DNA from: Puniceicoccaceae bacterium
GTDB taxonomy: Bacteria; Verrucomicrobiota; Verrucomicrobiia; Opitutales; JAFGAQ01
Direction of reading: 5' to 3'
DNA length: 43,203 nt
NCBI GenBank assembly: GCA_028285755.1
Contig: JANQOQ010000007.1
Coordinates: 1-43,203 of the forward strand
A program made the translations under genes and the position numbers. Positions within the stretch are counted from its first letter, which is position 1. Every line of letters begins with the position of its first letter. Below, one piece after another: positions 33,159 to 42,624 of this stretch. The notes beneath the pieces are model-generated. The model was not told where the DNA came from. It saw only the letters and a program-made list of their open reading frames with translations, and made no database searches.

Positions 33159-35903
33159 TCACTCCGCGCGAAGGGCTACGACCGGGTTGATGCGGGTTGC
33201 TCTCCGGGCAGAGAAGCAAGCTGCAGTAATTACTATCGTAGCTAAAAGCGACACCACAGTCGCGTAAGTGAGTATGTCTATGTGAGATACTTGATAAAGA
33301 AACGGGGCGAGATGTCCTGATAGCGACAGCATTAATATAAAACCAGCGAGTATTCCTGCAAATGCATAGTGCACCCAAAGCGACATGCAGCCCCATAGAA
33401 CCAGTCCGGTACGAGCGCCGAGCGCCATACGTATGCCAATCTCCTTGGTTTGCGAGCCTACTGAGTTTGCAATACTCCCCACCAAGCCTAAAACACAGAT
33501 CAATAGTGAAAGCATCCCCACAACCACGCCAAAACCAAGCAGATTTTGCTGATCTTGGTAGTTTCTTTGAATAATTTCATCCATGGTCTCAGGAAAGCCG
33601 ATACCGATATGAGGATTCTCACGATCCACAATCGTCTGCAGATCACCCAAGAAAGTGGACAGTTCGATAGGGGTTTTTGCTTTTACAAACAAATTTATCC
33701 ACCACGGGGGATGCATATAGCGGCTCTGAAAGACCTGGCCTAAGACATCACCTTCATTCAAAAGATTATTGGTCTTGATAGATGGGACTACACCGACAAT
33801 CGTTAGCCAATTAAGATTTTGATTGGTACTTGCTTCATAGGCAAAGGTGACCGCTATGCGCTTACCAATGGGGTCTTCTCCCGGAAAATGCAAGTTGGCA
33901 AACTTTTCATCAATAATGGCAACAGCACTGCGATTCTTTTGCTCAGCTGCACTAAAATTCCTACCTCTCAAGAAAGGTATTCCAAAGACATCAAAGTATC
34001 CACGGTTAACGGAATCCCTGTAACATTCTGGGATATTCCCCTTGTTCAGGTTCTGCATGTCACGCTCGATAAGCAGGTCGAAGGATTGTCCTGCTCCCTG
34101 CAGCTTAAGGGGACCCCAGGAAGCTTCGCCAACCGCTTCAACATAGGGTAATTCGCTTAATTCACGAATAATCTTCTCCATGAGCGCTGATCTTTCATTA
34201 CCGTCGTACAGAAGATTCGGCGGGCGCACCGCAGCGGTCATTATCTGTTCACTGTCAAAACCGGGATCAATCTCAAGTATCTTTAAAAAGCTACGAAAGA
34301 GTAAACCGCTTGCTATCAGCAAAATGACCGTAGCGGTCAGTTGGGCAAATAATAAGGCTCCCTTGTGTACCTTGGATTTTTTACTTCCCGAGCCTACACG
34401 CGTATCTTCATGACTGATTTCAGCTCGACCCGCATTTCTAAAAACGGGCAGGAGACCGATGACGCTTACGATCACTACCACGGCTAAAGCAAGGGCTATG
34501 GCAAAAAGCACTGCGTTTTCATTGATACCCGGTTGAGGCATGATCACAAAATATGCAAGCATTTTGGCATCCGACATCCATTGCAGCCCAGCACTCGCCA
34601 GGCACAGTGCGAGTATCGCTCCCAGTATTATCAGAATAACCATTTCCATAAGCAGGAAGCGAAATAACTGCCCGCGACTCGCCCCCAACGAAAGGCGAAT
34701 ACCGATTTCACCCAACCGATCCATATTGCGGTTTAAAGCCAAAGCAGAAATGTTTACACATCCGATCACCAAAAACAGTGCTAGGGCAATTACCAGAATC
34801 GCTAGAGCAGATTTGGCATTTCTTACCAGATCTTCTCTCAAGGGTTTAACATAAGTATGGTGACCGCTGTTCTGCTCATACTCATATTGCACGGGATGTT
34901 GAGGTCCATTGCGTTGATTAATCGCGTTTAGCTCAAGTTCGAGTTGTTGAACAGTTGCTCCCGACTTAAGTCGTGCGAAACATCCTCCATAAGGAATGTT
35001 ACGGTCTCTGGGATTATCCGCAGAATAGTACACCGGGCGAATAAAGGGTACATAAAGAGCTTTGGTAAACAAATCTTGCCGACCGTCACTTGTTGTTCTG
35101 GGAATCACGAAATTCTTCGGCATCACGCCAACAATTTTGTAGGGAATCGTGCTAATCCATACGGTTTGATCTATGATGTCTTTATCTTTATTGCAGCGAG
35201 TGGCCCAGTAGTGGTAGGTCAGAACAGCCAGTTTTTTATCACCACTATCCAAATCCTCTTGAGTGAATACGCGCCCCAAGAGCGGTTGAACTCCAAATAC
35301 TTCAAATAGAGAAGGTGTAACGTGACTAATGGAGAGGAATTCCGGGTTTGAATGCTCATTGTCGATATGGATATTGACATCATCGCCCTGATAAAAACCG
35401 ATATTTTCGACGAGTTCGGACTGCTCCTCCCGCTCTCTATAAAAATGAAAGCTCGTACCCCAACTAGAGTCATAGGTATTTGTGAGATTATAGCGATCAG
35501 CAATGCGAACAATCCGATTTTCATCCTTATACAAACCCGGATTAAGGTAGAGTGAATCGACGATTTTAAAGCCGATGATATTCAGCCCCACGCAAACCGC
35601 TAATGTTATGATAATCACCAGTGAATAACGCGGGCGTTTATAGAGCTGTCGCAAAGTAAGCGATAGCTCTCGGCAACACGTTAATACTGAGCGCACCCCC
35701 CAACTCTCGCGGGTGCTCTCTTTGATCTGCTCGATACCGCCAAATTCGCGCATCACCTCCTTGCGTGCCTGCTCATTGGTCATGCCCATATCCATTTTCT
35801 GCTGGATACTCATCTCAATATGGAAAGTAATTTCCCTATCCAGTTGATCCTCCGAATAATCATTACCAAAGAGTTTTTTAAGACTGTAGAGGAGTTTATT
35901 CAT
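33159..35903 (-). CDS. ADOP-type duplicated MacB-like permease 3 (no ATPase domain)
   Basis: 914 residues. The N-terminal 'permease prefix' helix region (about 1-65; 'QARKEVMREFGGIEQIKEST') is followed by two tandem FtsX units: helix 1 about 88-108, periplasmic domain to about 360, three helices, a second single helix about 500, second periplasmic domain, and three C-terminal helices ending 'RRATRINPVVALRAE', the usual ADOP end. ADOP proteins are fused pairs of MacB-like permeases common in Acidobacteria and Verrucomicrobia. It has no Walker motifs and must borrow the ATPase encoded two genes downstream. Its PadR gene lies 7 nt upstream. The N-terminal cytoplasmic segment differs from the near-identical one shared by permeases 1 and 2. 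Confidence 0.92.
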   Translation of the reverse strand: MNKLLYSLKKLFGNDYSEDQLDREITFHIEMSIQQKMDMGMTNEQARKEVMREFGGIEQIKESTRESWGVRSVLTCCRELSLTLRQLYKRPRYSLVIIITLAVCVGLNIIGFKIVDSLYLNPGLYKDENRIVRIADRYNLTNTYDSSWGTSFHFYREREEQSELVENIGFYQGDDVNIHIDNEHSNPEFLSISHVTPSLFEVFGVQPLLGRVFTQEDLDSGDKKLAVLTYHYWATRCNKDKDIIDQTVWISTIPYKIVGVMPKNFVIPRTTSDGRQDLFTKALYVPFIRPVYYSADNPRDRNIPYGGCFARLKSGATVQQLELELNAINQRNGPQHPVQYEYEQNSGHHTYVKPLREDLVRNAKSALAILVIALALFLVIGCVNISALALNRNMDRLGEIGIRLSLGASRGQLFRFLLMEMVILIILGAILALCLASAGLQWMSDAKMLAYFVIMPQPGINENAVLFAIALALAVVVIVSVIGLLPVFRNAGRAEISHEDTRVGSGSKKSKVHKGALLFAQLTATVILLIASGLLFRSFLKILEIDPGFDSEQIMTAAVRPPNLLYDGNERSALMEKIIRELSELPYVEAVGEASWGPLKLQGAGQSFDLLIERDMQNLNKGNIPECYRDSVNRGYFDVFGIPFLRGRNFSAAEQKNRSAVAIIDEKFANLHFPGEDPIGKRIAVTFAYEASTNQNLNWLTIVGVVPSIKTNNLLNEGDVLGQVFQSRYMHPPWWINLFVKAKTPIELSTFLGDLQTIVDRENPHIGIGFPETMDEIIQRNYQDQQNLLGFGVVVGMLSLLICVLGLVGSIANSVGSQTKEIGIRMALGARTGLVLWGCMSLWVHYAFAGILAGFILMLSLSGHLAPFLYQVSHIDILTYATVVSLLATIVITAACFSARRATRINPVVALRAE

Positions 35904-35910
35904 ACTTAAA

Positions 35911-36252
35911 CTATGATTGCATACCCATATCCAGTACGAGGCTAACGGCTGTCACAAACTGCTCCCAATAGGAAATCTCCTGTTCGAGTTGCTTCTTGCC
36001 GGTAGGCGTGATCTTATAGTATTTAGCCTTGCGATTATTCTCGGAGAGCCCCCACTCAGCAGCTATCCAACCCTGACGTTCCATCCGATGCAGACATGGA
36101 TAAAGCGAACCCTCCTTCACATTCAGCGCTTCACGTGAAGCGATCCCTATACTCTGCGAAATTCCCCAGCCGTGCATCTTACCGCGTTGGAGTGTTTTCA
36201 ATATCAATAAATCCAGCGTGCCCTGCAGTAAATCCGTCTTATCTCTTTTCAT
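35911..36252 (-). CDS. PadR-family repressor 3
   Basis: 113 residues: winged helix 'LLQGTLDLLILKTLQRGKMH', 'GWGISQSIG', the wing 'EGSLYPCLHRMERQGWIAAE' and a short C-terminal dimer helix (subfamily with a minimal C-terminus). PadR proteins repress efflux genes and release DNA when they bind a toxic or phenolic ligand. It is transcribed with ADOP permease 3 (7-nt gap) and continues into the adaptor, ATPase and channel genes. An inverted repeat in its promoter is the probable autoregulatory site. Confidence 0.95.
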   Translation of the reverse strand: MKRDKTDLLQGTLDLLILKTLQRGKMHGWGISQSIGIASREALNVKEGSLYPCLHRMERQGWIAAEWGLSENNRKAKYYKITPTGKKQLEQEISYWEQFVTAVSLVLDMGMQS

Positions 36253-36274
36253 AAAATCATCCTTCCTATAGTTT

Positions 36275-36314
36275 TTCTATGGGAGAAAAAACAACCCTTC
36301 CCATAGAATGTCAA
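36275..36314 (-). promoter_or_regulatory. Promoter/operator of the PadR3-ADOP3-adaptor-ATPase-TolC operon
   Basis: Perfect inverted repeat TTCTATGGGA (36275-36284) and TCCCATAGAA (36299-36308), 14-nt spacer. On the minus strand TTGACA (36314-36309) directly abuts the distal arm, and the arms cover the space down to the -10 area. Binding would block RNA polymerase. Sequence differs from the other two PadR sites but the geometry is the same. Confidence 0.85.
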
Positions 36315-36367
36315 TAGGTAAAATTACGTTTTTCCTTTCATGCACATATATTGGTATTATCTCAAAA

Positions 36368-39109
36368 TCACTCTGCTCGCAGGGCTACGACTGGATTGAT
36401 GCGGGTCGCACGCCTGGCTGAGAGGTAAGCGGCGATCAATACTATACTCATAAAGAAGGTGCTGCTCACTCCATAAGCTACTGCATCATAAGGGTTTACC
36501 CGGTAAAGCAGTTGCTCAAACCCGGGCAGAACCACAGCTGCTACCACTAATCCACATACGATACCCCCAGACGCAATCATCATCCAGTAGCGGATGATTT
36601 CCATTTGCACGGTCGATACCCTCGCCCCCAACGCTATACGTATACCGATTTCCTTATAACTCGATGCAATCAAATAGCTAATTACCCCATACAGCCCTAT
36701 CGCACATAGCCCCAATGCGAGCGCTGCCAGTGTAACCACTAGCGTCAGCAGATGCTTCTGGTTGCTATAATTCTTATCGAGAATATCACGCATGCTTTCC
36801 ACCTTAATCATGGCAAGCCTTGGGTCCATATCGTCCAATATTTCACGAATGGGTTGCCGGACCGAATAAGGGTTTCCTCTGGTTTTTACCACGAGACTCG
36901 CCCAGACAGGAATATATTCATTAATATGGCGATAAACAGTCCCCATTGCAGCCGGTTCTACAAGATTACTGCGTGTAACATTGCCCACCACACCGATGAT
37001 GGTATACCAAGTTCCCGGCATGCTACTGTCCGGTGGTAAATGTGATGAATGAAGAGCTATTCGCTGTCCCAGAGGATCAATACCGGGGAAATGGCTTTGC
37101 GCCAGCTGTTGATCGATGATAACCACCCGGCGCTGGTTTTGTAAATCTGACTGGTCAAAATTACGCCCGCGAATAACCGGTATGCTGAGAGTTTCAAACA
37201 ATGAAGTATCCACTGAATCCGAAATGCACGAAGCTCTATCACGCAGGCCCGTATTCCAATCCCGCTCAGATATCATAGTAGTGACATTATTACCTCCCCA
37301 CTTCAAAGGTGGAAAGAAATTGAGCCCAACACTCTCTACATCTGAAAGCTCTGCCACCCGACGCTTAAGCTCTGCCATAAACACTCTTTTTTCATCGCTA
37401 TCGTATTCTTCGTTCATTAAGCGAAAAGAGGCGGTAAAGATCCTTTCTGTATTAAAGCCGGGGTCCGTCTTTAGCACTTCCCAAAAACTTTTTAGTAGTA
37501 AACCACCGGCTATCAAAACAAAACAGCACAGCGCAATTTGTGCCCAGGTTAAGGCAGTCTGATATTTCTTAAATCCACTGCCACTACTACTTGTTCGCGC
37601 ATCTTCACGAATTGCCAGAGAAAAACCGCCTTGCTGGAAAATCGGAATCAACGACAGAAGCCCGGACAGTACTCCTGCAGATATAGAAATTAGTGTGATA
37701 ATGGCGAAAAAATCCGTATCCATCTGCAAGCGAGGTCTTACTAAAAAGATATCCAAAATACCTGTATGCGATAGAAGTCTAAATATTATGGCAGCAACAA
37801 TAAGGCCACCGATACCCCCGAGCATACCATAAATGCAGTTTTCAACGAGGATCTGCCGGATCAATCTCAGTCTGCTCGCACCTAGGGCCACTCTTGTGCT
37901 AAACTCCTTCAAACGCTTCCGGTTTCGACTCAAAATGAGACTGGAAACATTGATACTGCCCATTAAAAAAATGATACCAAGAGCGGCTTGGAGCAGCATC
38001 AATTCAGTTTTCACATTGCGCACCAAATCTGCGCGCAGGTTGTTTACTATAATTTTATGGCCATTGCGTTGCTCAAATTCGTAAACCTCCGGATAATTAG
38101 GCCCATTACTGGCCCCAATTGCCGATAATTCCGCATGCAGCTTATCGATAGTCACATTCTCCCTAAGCAGTCCTAAACTGGTTACATAATTAAATTGTCG
38201 TCCGCGCCCAGTTCGATGCCAGGGGCGCTCGACCCAAGGTGATAGGAGAGGAGTTTGGTTATTAAATTGCGCGCTCTGTGCGTCATTCCCGCTGGGTATA
38301 CTAAAGCGCTTCGGCATTACTCCAATAATCGTGTATAGAGTACGATCCAGCTCAATTTGTCGCCCGATGATGTTTTTATCTCCCTGAAAGCGAGATTGCC
38401 AATAATTGTAATTAAGTATCACAATGCGGGTATTTCCTTCATCAACATCTTGTTGCGTAAATACACGACCCAGATAAGGCTTTACACCCAGCACACTAAA
38501 CAAGGAGGGCGATACACTATGATTGAAAACACGCTCCGGATTTGGGCGATCCCCTATATCTGTAATCGTCATGCCCCAGATTCTACAGATAGCTAAATCC
38601 TCCAGAAGTTCACTTTGCTCCTTACGTTCCAGATAATAGAGGGGACTCGTTAGCCAGTAACCTTCGCGGGCATATCGATTCTGAAACGAGTCAGAGATCC
38701 GCACGATTCTGTCCTCGTTCGGATATAGATTCGGGTTTAAGAACAGTGAATCAAAGATACCGATCATCACTGCATTTAGGCCGATGCAAATAACAAAGGT
38801 AATGATAACGATTGCAGAAAAACCCTTGTGCTTTAATATCTGCCGCCAACCGTAGCGGATGTCCTGCAGGAATTCACTGATTAGGCGCGTGCCCCATGAA
38901 TCCCGGCAGTCTTCCTTTAGACTCTCCACATTGCCAAATTCACGTAAGGCTGTCTTGCGCGCTTGTTCGGAGGACATTCCATTTCGCTCATACTGCTCGG
39001 CCTTCATTGCCAGATGTACCTCCATCTCCTCATCCAGTTCAGTATTCTTCACATCCAAATTCATGAGGGACCGCCCCCAATTCTTAACGCGGCTGATAAC
39101 ACTCATCAT
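36368..39109 (-). CDS. ADOP-type duplicated MacB-like permease 2 (no ATPase domain)
   Basis: 913 residues with the prefix region ('LDEEMEVHLAMKAEQYERNG'), two FtsX units and the same 'RRATRINPVVALRAE' C-terminus as permease 3. A strong ribosome site (GGAGGT) precedes the start, which may be either of two consecutive ATGs. The segment 'EDCRDSWGTRLISEFLQDIR' then 'YGWRQILKHKGFS' is nearly identical to permease 1 even in silent positions. The periplasmic domains are quite different between the three permeases, suggesting different ligands. It is paired with its own PadR gene (20 nt upstream), and a gap of 115 nt with a new promoter separates it from the next pair. Confidence 0.92.
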   Translation of the reverse strand: MMSVISRVKNWGRSLMNLDVKNTELDEEMEVHLAMKAEQYERNGMSSEQARKTALREFGNVESLKEDCRDSWGTRLISEFLQDIRYGWRQILKHKGFSAIVIITFVICIGLNAVMIGIFDSLFLNPNLYPNEDRIVRISDSFQNRYAREGYWLTSPLYYLERKEQSELLEDLAICRIWGMTITDIGDRPNPERVFNHSVSPSLFSVLGVKPYLGRVFTQQDVDEGNTRIVILNYNYWQSRFQGDKNIIGRQIELDRTLYTIIGVMPKRFSIPSGNDAQSAQFNNQTPLLSPWVERPWHRTGRGRQFNYVTSLGLLRENVTIDKLHAELSAIGASNGPNYPEVYEFEQRNGHKIIVNNLRADLVRNVKTELMLLQAALGIIFLMGSINVSSLILSRNRKRLKEFSTRVALGASRLRLIRQILVENCIYGMLGGIGGLIVAAIIFRLLSHTGILDIFLVRPRLQMDTDFFAIITLISISAGVLSGLLSLIPIFQQGGFSLAIREDARTSSSGSGFKKYQTALTWAQIALCCFVLIAGGLLLKSFWEVLKTDPGFNTERIFTASFRLMNEEYDSDEKRVFMAELKRRVAELSDVESVGLNFFPPLKWGGNNVTTMISERDWNTGLRDRASCISDSVDTSLFETLSIPVIRGRNFDQSDLQNQRRVVIIDQQLAQSHFPGIDPLGQRIALHSSHLPPDSSMPGTWYTIIGVVGNVTRSNLVEPAAMGTVYRHINEYIPVWASLVVKTRGNPYSVRQPIREILDDMDPRLAMIKVESMRDILDKNYSNQKHLLTLVVTLAALALGLCAIGLYGVISYLIASSYKEIGIRIALGARVSTVQMEIIRYWMMIASGGIVCGLVVAAVVLPGFEQLLYRVNPYDAVAYGVSSTFFMSIVLIAAYLSARRATRINPVVALRAE
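38840..38917 (-). repeat. 78-bp exact duplicate inside ADOP gene 2
   Basis: Identical to 42004-42081 in ADOP gene 1 (offset 3164 nt), and the next ~20 nt differ at only two places. It encodes the cytoplasmic segment just before the first membrane helix. The rest of the two genes is far more diverged. Confidence 0.85.
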
Positions 39110-39129
39110 ACACCTCCATAGCTAAGCGC

Positions 39130-39462
39130 TTAACTCTGCAACCCCGCCATCACATCTCCAATCGCTGTAGTCAGCGCCTCCCACGAAGCATGCTCCTCAC
39201 CCAGGCGTTGTTTGCCCACCTCCGTCAGCTCATAATACTTTGCCCGCCGGTTATTCTCCGTTTTGCCCCATTCAGAAACAATCCATCCACGCTCCTGCAT
39301 GCGATGCAGTGCAGGATACATGGACCCCTCCTCTACACTAAGAACCTCTTTTGACAGCAAATGTATCTGCTGTGAAATCCCAAACCCATGATTAGGCTGA
39401 CCTGCCAATACCCGTAAGATCAACATCTCAAGCGCTCCTTGTGGAAAATCTAATTTTTTCAT
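39130..39462 (-). CDS. PadR-family repressor 2
   Basis: 110 residues: 'FPQGALEMLILRVLAGQPNH' then 'GFGISQQIHLLSKEV', wing 'EGSMYPALHRMQERGWIVSE', 'NNRRAKYYELTEVGKQRL'. Same short PadR type as the other two but clearly a different sequence, including the recognition-helix region, which fits the different operator. It is cotranscribed with ADOP permease 2. Probably autoregulated through the inverted repeat before it. Confidence 0.95.
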   Translation of the reverse strand: MKKLDFPQGALEMLILRVLAGQPNHGFGISQQIHLLSKEVLSVEEGSMYPALHRMQERGWIVSEWGKTENNRRAKYYELTEVGKQRLGEEHASWEALTTAIGDVMAGLQS

Positions 39463-39477
39463 AACATTACCATATTT

Positions 39478-39516
39478 GAACTAGGGTAAAGAAGTAAAAC
39501 TACCCTAGTTCGTCAA
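39478..39516 (-). promoter_or_regulatory. Promoter/operator of the PadR2-ADOP2 unit
   Basis: Perfect inverted repeat GAACTAGGGTA (39478-39488) and TACCCTAGTTC (39501-39511), 12-nt spacer. On the minus strand TTGACG (39516-39511) serves as the -35 box and overlaps the distal arm by one base. Same geometry as the other two PadR promoters, with unrelated arm sequence. Confidence 0.85.
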
Positions 39517-39555
39517 GGGTAAAGTTGTGAAAAATTTATTAGCTTCGTGTTTTCT

Positions 39556-42273
39556 CTATTCTGCCCGCAGGGCTACCATCGGGTTTACCCGAATGATCCG
39601 ATAAGCCGAAACATAACACGCCAGGGAACTTACAACAGCCAGGAAGATGATTGCCGTAGCGTACGTAATCAAATCCCTGGGGCTTGTATTATACAAATGA
39701 CTTTCCATGTATGGAGCTATGCCGAGCGAGAGGGCTGAGCCGCACAGTATCCCAACCAAAACCATCATAAACCAAAATCGTATTCCCAGTATCAATACAT
39801 GTAGTCGACTCCCGCCCAGAGCCATGCGAATACCCAGTTCTCTGGTTTGCAGCACCACCGTATACGCCACATTGCCAAATATACCAACAGCACTTAACAA
39901 GAGGGACACAAAGGTAATGATGAGGCACATGATGAGCAACGCTTTGGAGGGAGCGCGGTGCTTGTCTACCAGATCATGCATCATTGCCGGCATAGCGAGA
40001 CCGGTTTTCTGCGTTACAGATGCCAACATCGACTCTAACTCACTATAAATGTTGTTTTCTCTTATGGTCGTCCTTACCATTACGCCATTCCAATAGGGCA
40101 ATTGACGGTGAATGTGTGTAAACGCTGTTCCCAGCACGGGGGACTCAAGCAAGTTTACATTGCGTATCGTTTCGGTAACACCAATAATGGTAAGCCAGTT
40201 CCTTTCTCCCTCTTCGGTAGCTATGCCTCCTCCTTCTGCTGGTATTGAAATCCTCTTCCCAACAGGATCCTCGCCCCGAAAATGCAAATCCGCCAAATTC
40301 TTGTCGATCACTACCACAGGGGATCGGTTTTGAATCTCCGATTCGCTAAAAGTTCTTCCCCTCAGAAAGCGGATCCCGAGCGTGGCAAAGTAGCCAGCAC
40401 TTACCGTATCGTTATGGCACATCACTTCATCTCCGTGCTCACTTCCTTCAATGCGTAAGCTACGCAGGTACAAATTCCCCAATTTCAAAGGTGGCCAATT
40501 GCTAATCGCCACATCTTGCACCCCGGCTATTTGCTTAGCCTGCTCTAGAAATTTCTCTGTTGCTTCCCTTCGTTCATCAGCAGTACCTACCGGGCGAAAG
40601 CCTGCAGTAAATACATTACTGCTGTCAAAACCTGTATCGATATCGAGAATCTTGGTAAAACTATTGATCAACAAGCCGCTGCCAATTAGAAGTACCGCCG
40701 CCAGGCACAATTGAGTTGCGATCAATGCTCCTTGAAAAATCTTAAAAGATTTCCCTGCAGAGGCGGTGCGATGATCTTCCCGCAGACCATCCGCCAGGGA
40801 TGAGTCCTGGGCTTTCCCCAGTATAGGTAATAACGAAATGAAACCCACCAGAGTTCCTAAAAACAGTGCAAGGCATGATGCAAATAACCAAGTCTCTCTA
40901 TCCAAACTCACCCGCGGACGTATTACCATATCGTCAAAAATTCCTCCAAACTCAAGGCTTCTCAGAACCAACCAACTCAAACAAAGCGCAATTGCCGCAC
41001 TGATAATGCTAACCAGCACACTCTCTGTGAGCAACTGTCTGACAAGGCGGAAGCGGCCAGCTCCTAAGGCATAACGGTACCGAAACTCACCCATGCGTCT
41101 ATGGTTGTGGCTAATGATCAAGCTCGAAATGTTTACACAACCCAGCAATAGCAAGAAGACTACAGCCATCTGTAGCAACTGAAGTTCCGTTTGGAGAAAG
41201 CGGATAATATGGTCACCCAGCGAACACAGCTCTGTGCGATGGTTCTGCTCCTGTGCGATCTTAAACTGCTCCGGGTAATTGAGGCCATTGCTCACATTAA
41301 TTCTTCGAAGTTCATCTTCTACCTGCTCGATGTTTACTCCGGTTTTCATTAGTCCCATACAAAAGCCCATGGGCCGATTCCTAAATTCCGGGCGCCAAGA
41401 CCATTCCCACCTAGGGAAAGGGGTGTATACCTGATCGGGCATATTTGAAACGCGGGCTAGTGGAAAAGCAAACCCCTCAGGCATCACACCTATCACTTCA
41501 TGCAACTGATTGTTGATGTAGAGGCTACTTCCAATAACATTTTCATCACCTTGATAGCGATTTTGCCAATACTCATAGCCGAGCAACACTGGCCGGTTAC
41601 CCTCATTTTCTACATCTTCAGCTGAAAAAGTACGACCCAGTAAAGGAGCAACCTTCAGGATCTCAAACATAGAAGGGGTCATCCTCCCAACTCCCAAAAA
41701 CTCCGCATTTTTCTCGGAATTTCCATGAGTGATGTTTTCCCAGGTTCCTCCGAACAAACCGATTGCTTCCAGTGTTTCTGACTGTTCAGAGCGTTCTTTC
41801 CATAAAATCCGGCTACTCTGGAATCTGTCTTCTCCCCACAAATCATCAAATTCTTCCCAGATACTAATGATCCGATCTTCATTCGCGAATCGATTAGGGT
41901 TCCACACCATTGAATTATAAACATTAAAGATGGCCGTGTTGAGACCCAGGCAGATGGCAAAAGTGAGGATGACGATTAAAGAAAAACCTTTGTGCTTTAA
42001 TACCTGCCGCCAACCGTAGCGGATGTCCTGCAGGAATTCACTGATTAGGCGCGTGCCCCATGAATCCCGGCAGTCTTCCTTGTGTTGTTCAATGCCACCA
42101 AAGGCTTTAAGCGCTTCTTTGCGGGCCTTTTCTGGGGGCATACCCTTAGCAATGTGTTCCTCCGTTTGTTGGTCGATGTGAAATTGCATCTCTTCGGCAA
42201 GCGCATCTTCCGATTTATTCCTTCGGAGGAGGGCATTGAACATCACCCGTAGCTGACTAAATATACCGCTCAT
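39556..42273 (-). CDS. ADOP-type duplicated MacB-like permease 1 (no ATPase domain)
   Basis: 905 residues. Prefix region 'LAEEMQFHIDQQTEEHIAKG' and 'EKARKEALKAFGGIEQ', first membrane helix about 97-118, two periplasmic domains and the paired three-helix bundles of the ADOP layout, ending 'YRIIRVNPMVALRAE'. No ATP-binding motifs. The gene begins 3 nt after the PadR1 stop, so both are translated as one unit. There are 93 nt before the next PadR gene's start, filled by that gene's own promoter. The substrate is unknown; MacB relatives export macrolides, peptides or lipoproteins. Confidence 0.92.
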   Translation of the reverse strand: MSGIFSQLRVMFNALLRRNKSEDALAEEMQFHIDQQTEEHIAKGMPPEKARKEALKAFGGIEQHKEDCRDSWGTRLISEFLQDIRYGWRQVLKHKGFSLIVILTFAICLGLNTAIFNVYNSMVWNPNRFANEDRIISIWEEFDDLWGEDRFQSSRILWKERSEQSETLEAIGLFGGTWENITHGNSEKNAEFLGVGRMTPSMFEILKVAPLLGRTFSAEDVENEGNRPVLLGYEYWQNRYQGDENVIGSSLYINNQLHEVIGVMPEGFAFPLARVSNMPDQVYTPFPRWEWSWRPEFRNRPMGFCMGLMKTGVNIEQVEDELRRINVSNGLNYPEQFKIAQEQNHRTELCSLGDHIIRFLQTELQLLQMAVVFLLLLGCVNISSLIISHNHRRMGEFRYRYALGAGRFRLVRQLLTESVLVSIISAAIALCLSWLVLRSLEFGGIFDDMVIRPRVSLDRETWLFASCLALFLGTLVGFISLLPILGKAQDSSLADGLREDHRTASAGKSFKIFQGALIATQLCLAAVLLIGSGLLINSFTKILDIDTGFDSSNVFTAGFRPVGTADERREATEKFLEQAKQIAGVQDVAISNWPPLKLGNLYLRSLRIEGSEHGDEVMCHNDTVSAGYFATLGIRFLRGRTFSESEIQNRSPVVVIDKNLADLHFRGEDPVGKRISIPAEGGGIATEEGERNWLTIIGVTETIRNVNLLESPVLGTAFTHIHRQLPYWNGVMVRTTIRENNIYSELESMLASVTQKTGLAMPAMMHDLVDKHRAPSKALLIMCLIITFVSLLLSAVGIFGNVAYTVVLQTRELGIRMALGGSRLHVLILGIRFWFMMVLVGILCGSALSLGIAPYMESHLYNTSPRDLITYATAIIFLAVVSSLACYVSAYRIIRVNPMVALRAE
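42004..42081 (-). repeat. 78-bp exact duplicate inside ADOP gene 1
   Basis: Partner of 38840-38917. The encoded segment (..DCRDSWGTRLISEFLQDIR..) is absent in this form from ADOP gene 3, which reads 'ESTRESWGVRSVLTCCREL' there. Confidence 0.85.
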
Positions 42274-42276
42274 GGC

Positions 42277-42609
42277 CTAAATGGTTTCAAGTATGCTGTT
42301 AATGGCTGCTGAGAACTGCCGCCATATCTCTGTCTCCGTCTCCATCTGTCTTTTTCCTGATGGGGTTAGCTGGTAGTATTTCGCGCGCCGCCCATTATCG
42401 GAAGTACCCCAGTCTGAGCGTATGTAACCTTTTTTCTCCAGGCGTATAAGCGCCGGGTAAAGAGAACCCTGGTTAACGCTCAAAGTGTCTTGCGAAAACT
42501 GGTTAATACGCTGCTGGATGCCCCAACCGTGCCGCGCCTCATCCCTAAGGGCCCGGAGCACGAGCAGATCCAAAGTTCCCTGAAGGAGATCATTTGCTGT
42601 TTTAGCCAT
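42277..42609 (-). CDS. PadR-family repressor 1
   Basis: 110 residues: 'LLQGTLDLLVLRALRDEARH', 'GWGIQQRINQFS', wing 'QGSLYPALIRLEKKGYIRSD', 'NGRRAKYYQLTPSGKRQM'. Short PadR type with one C-terminal dimerisation helix. It is the first gene of the three-pair block and is followed 3 nt later by ADOP permease 1. Likely ligand-responsive autorepressor of its pair. Confidence 0.95.
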   Translation of the reverse strand: MAKTANDLLQGTLDLLVLRALRDEARHGWGIQQRINQFSQDTLSVNQGSLYPALIRLEKKGYIRSDWGTSDNGRRAKYYQLTPSGKRQMETETEIWRQFSAAINSILETI

Positions 42610-42624
42610 AATTATTTCTAGTTA

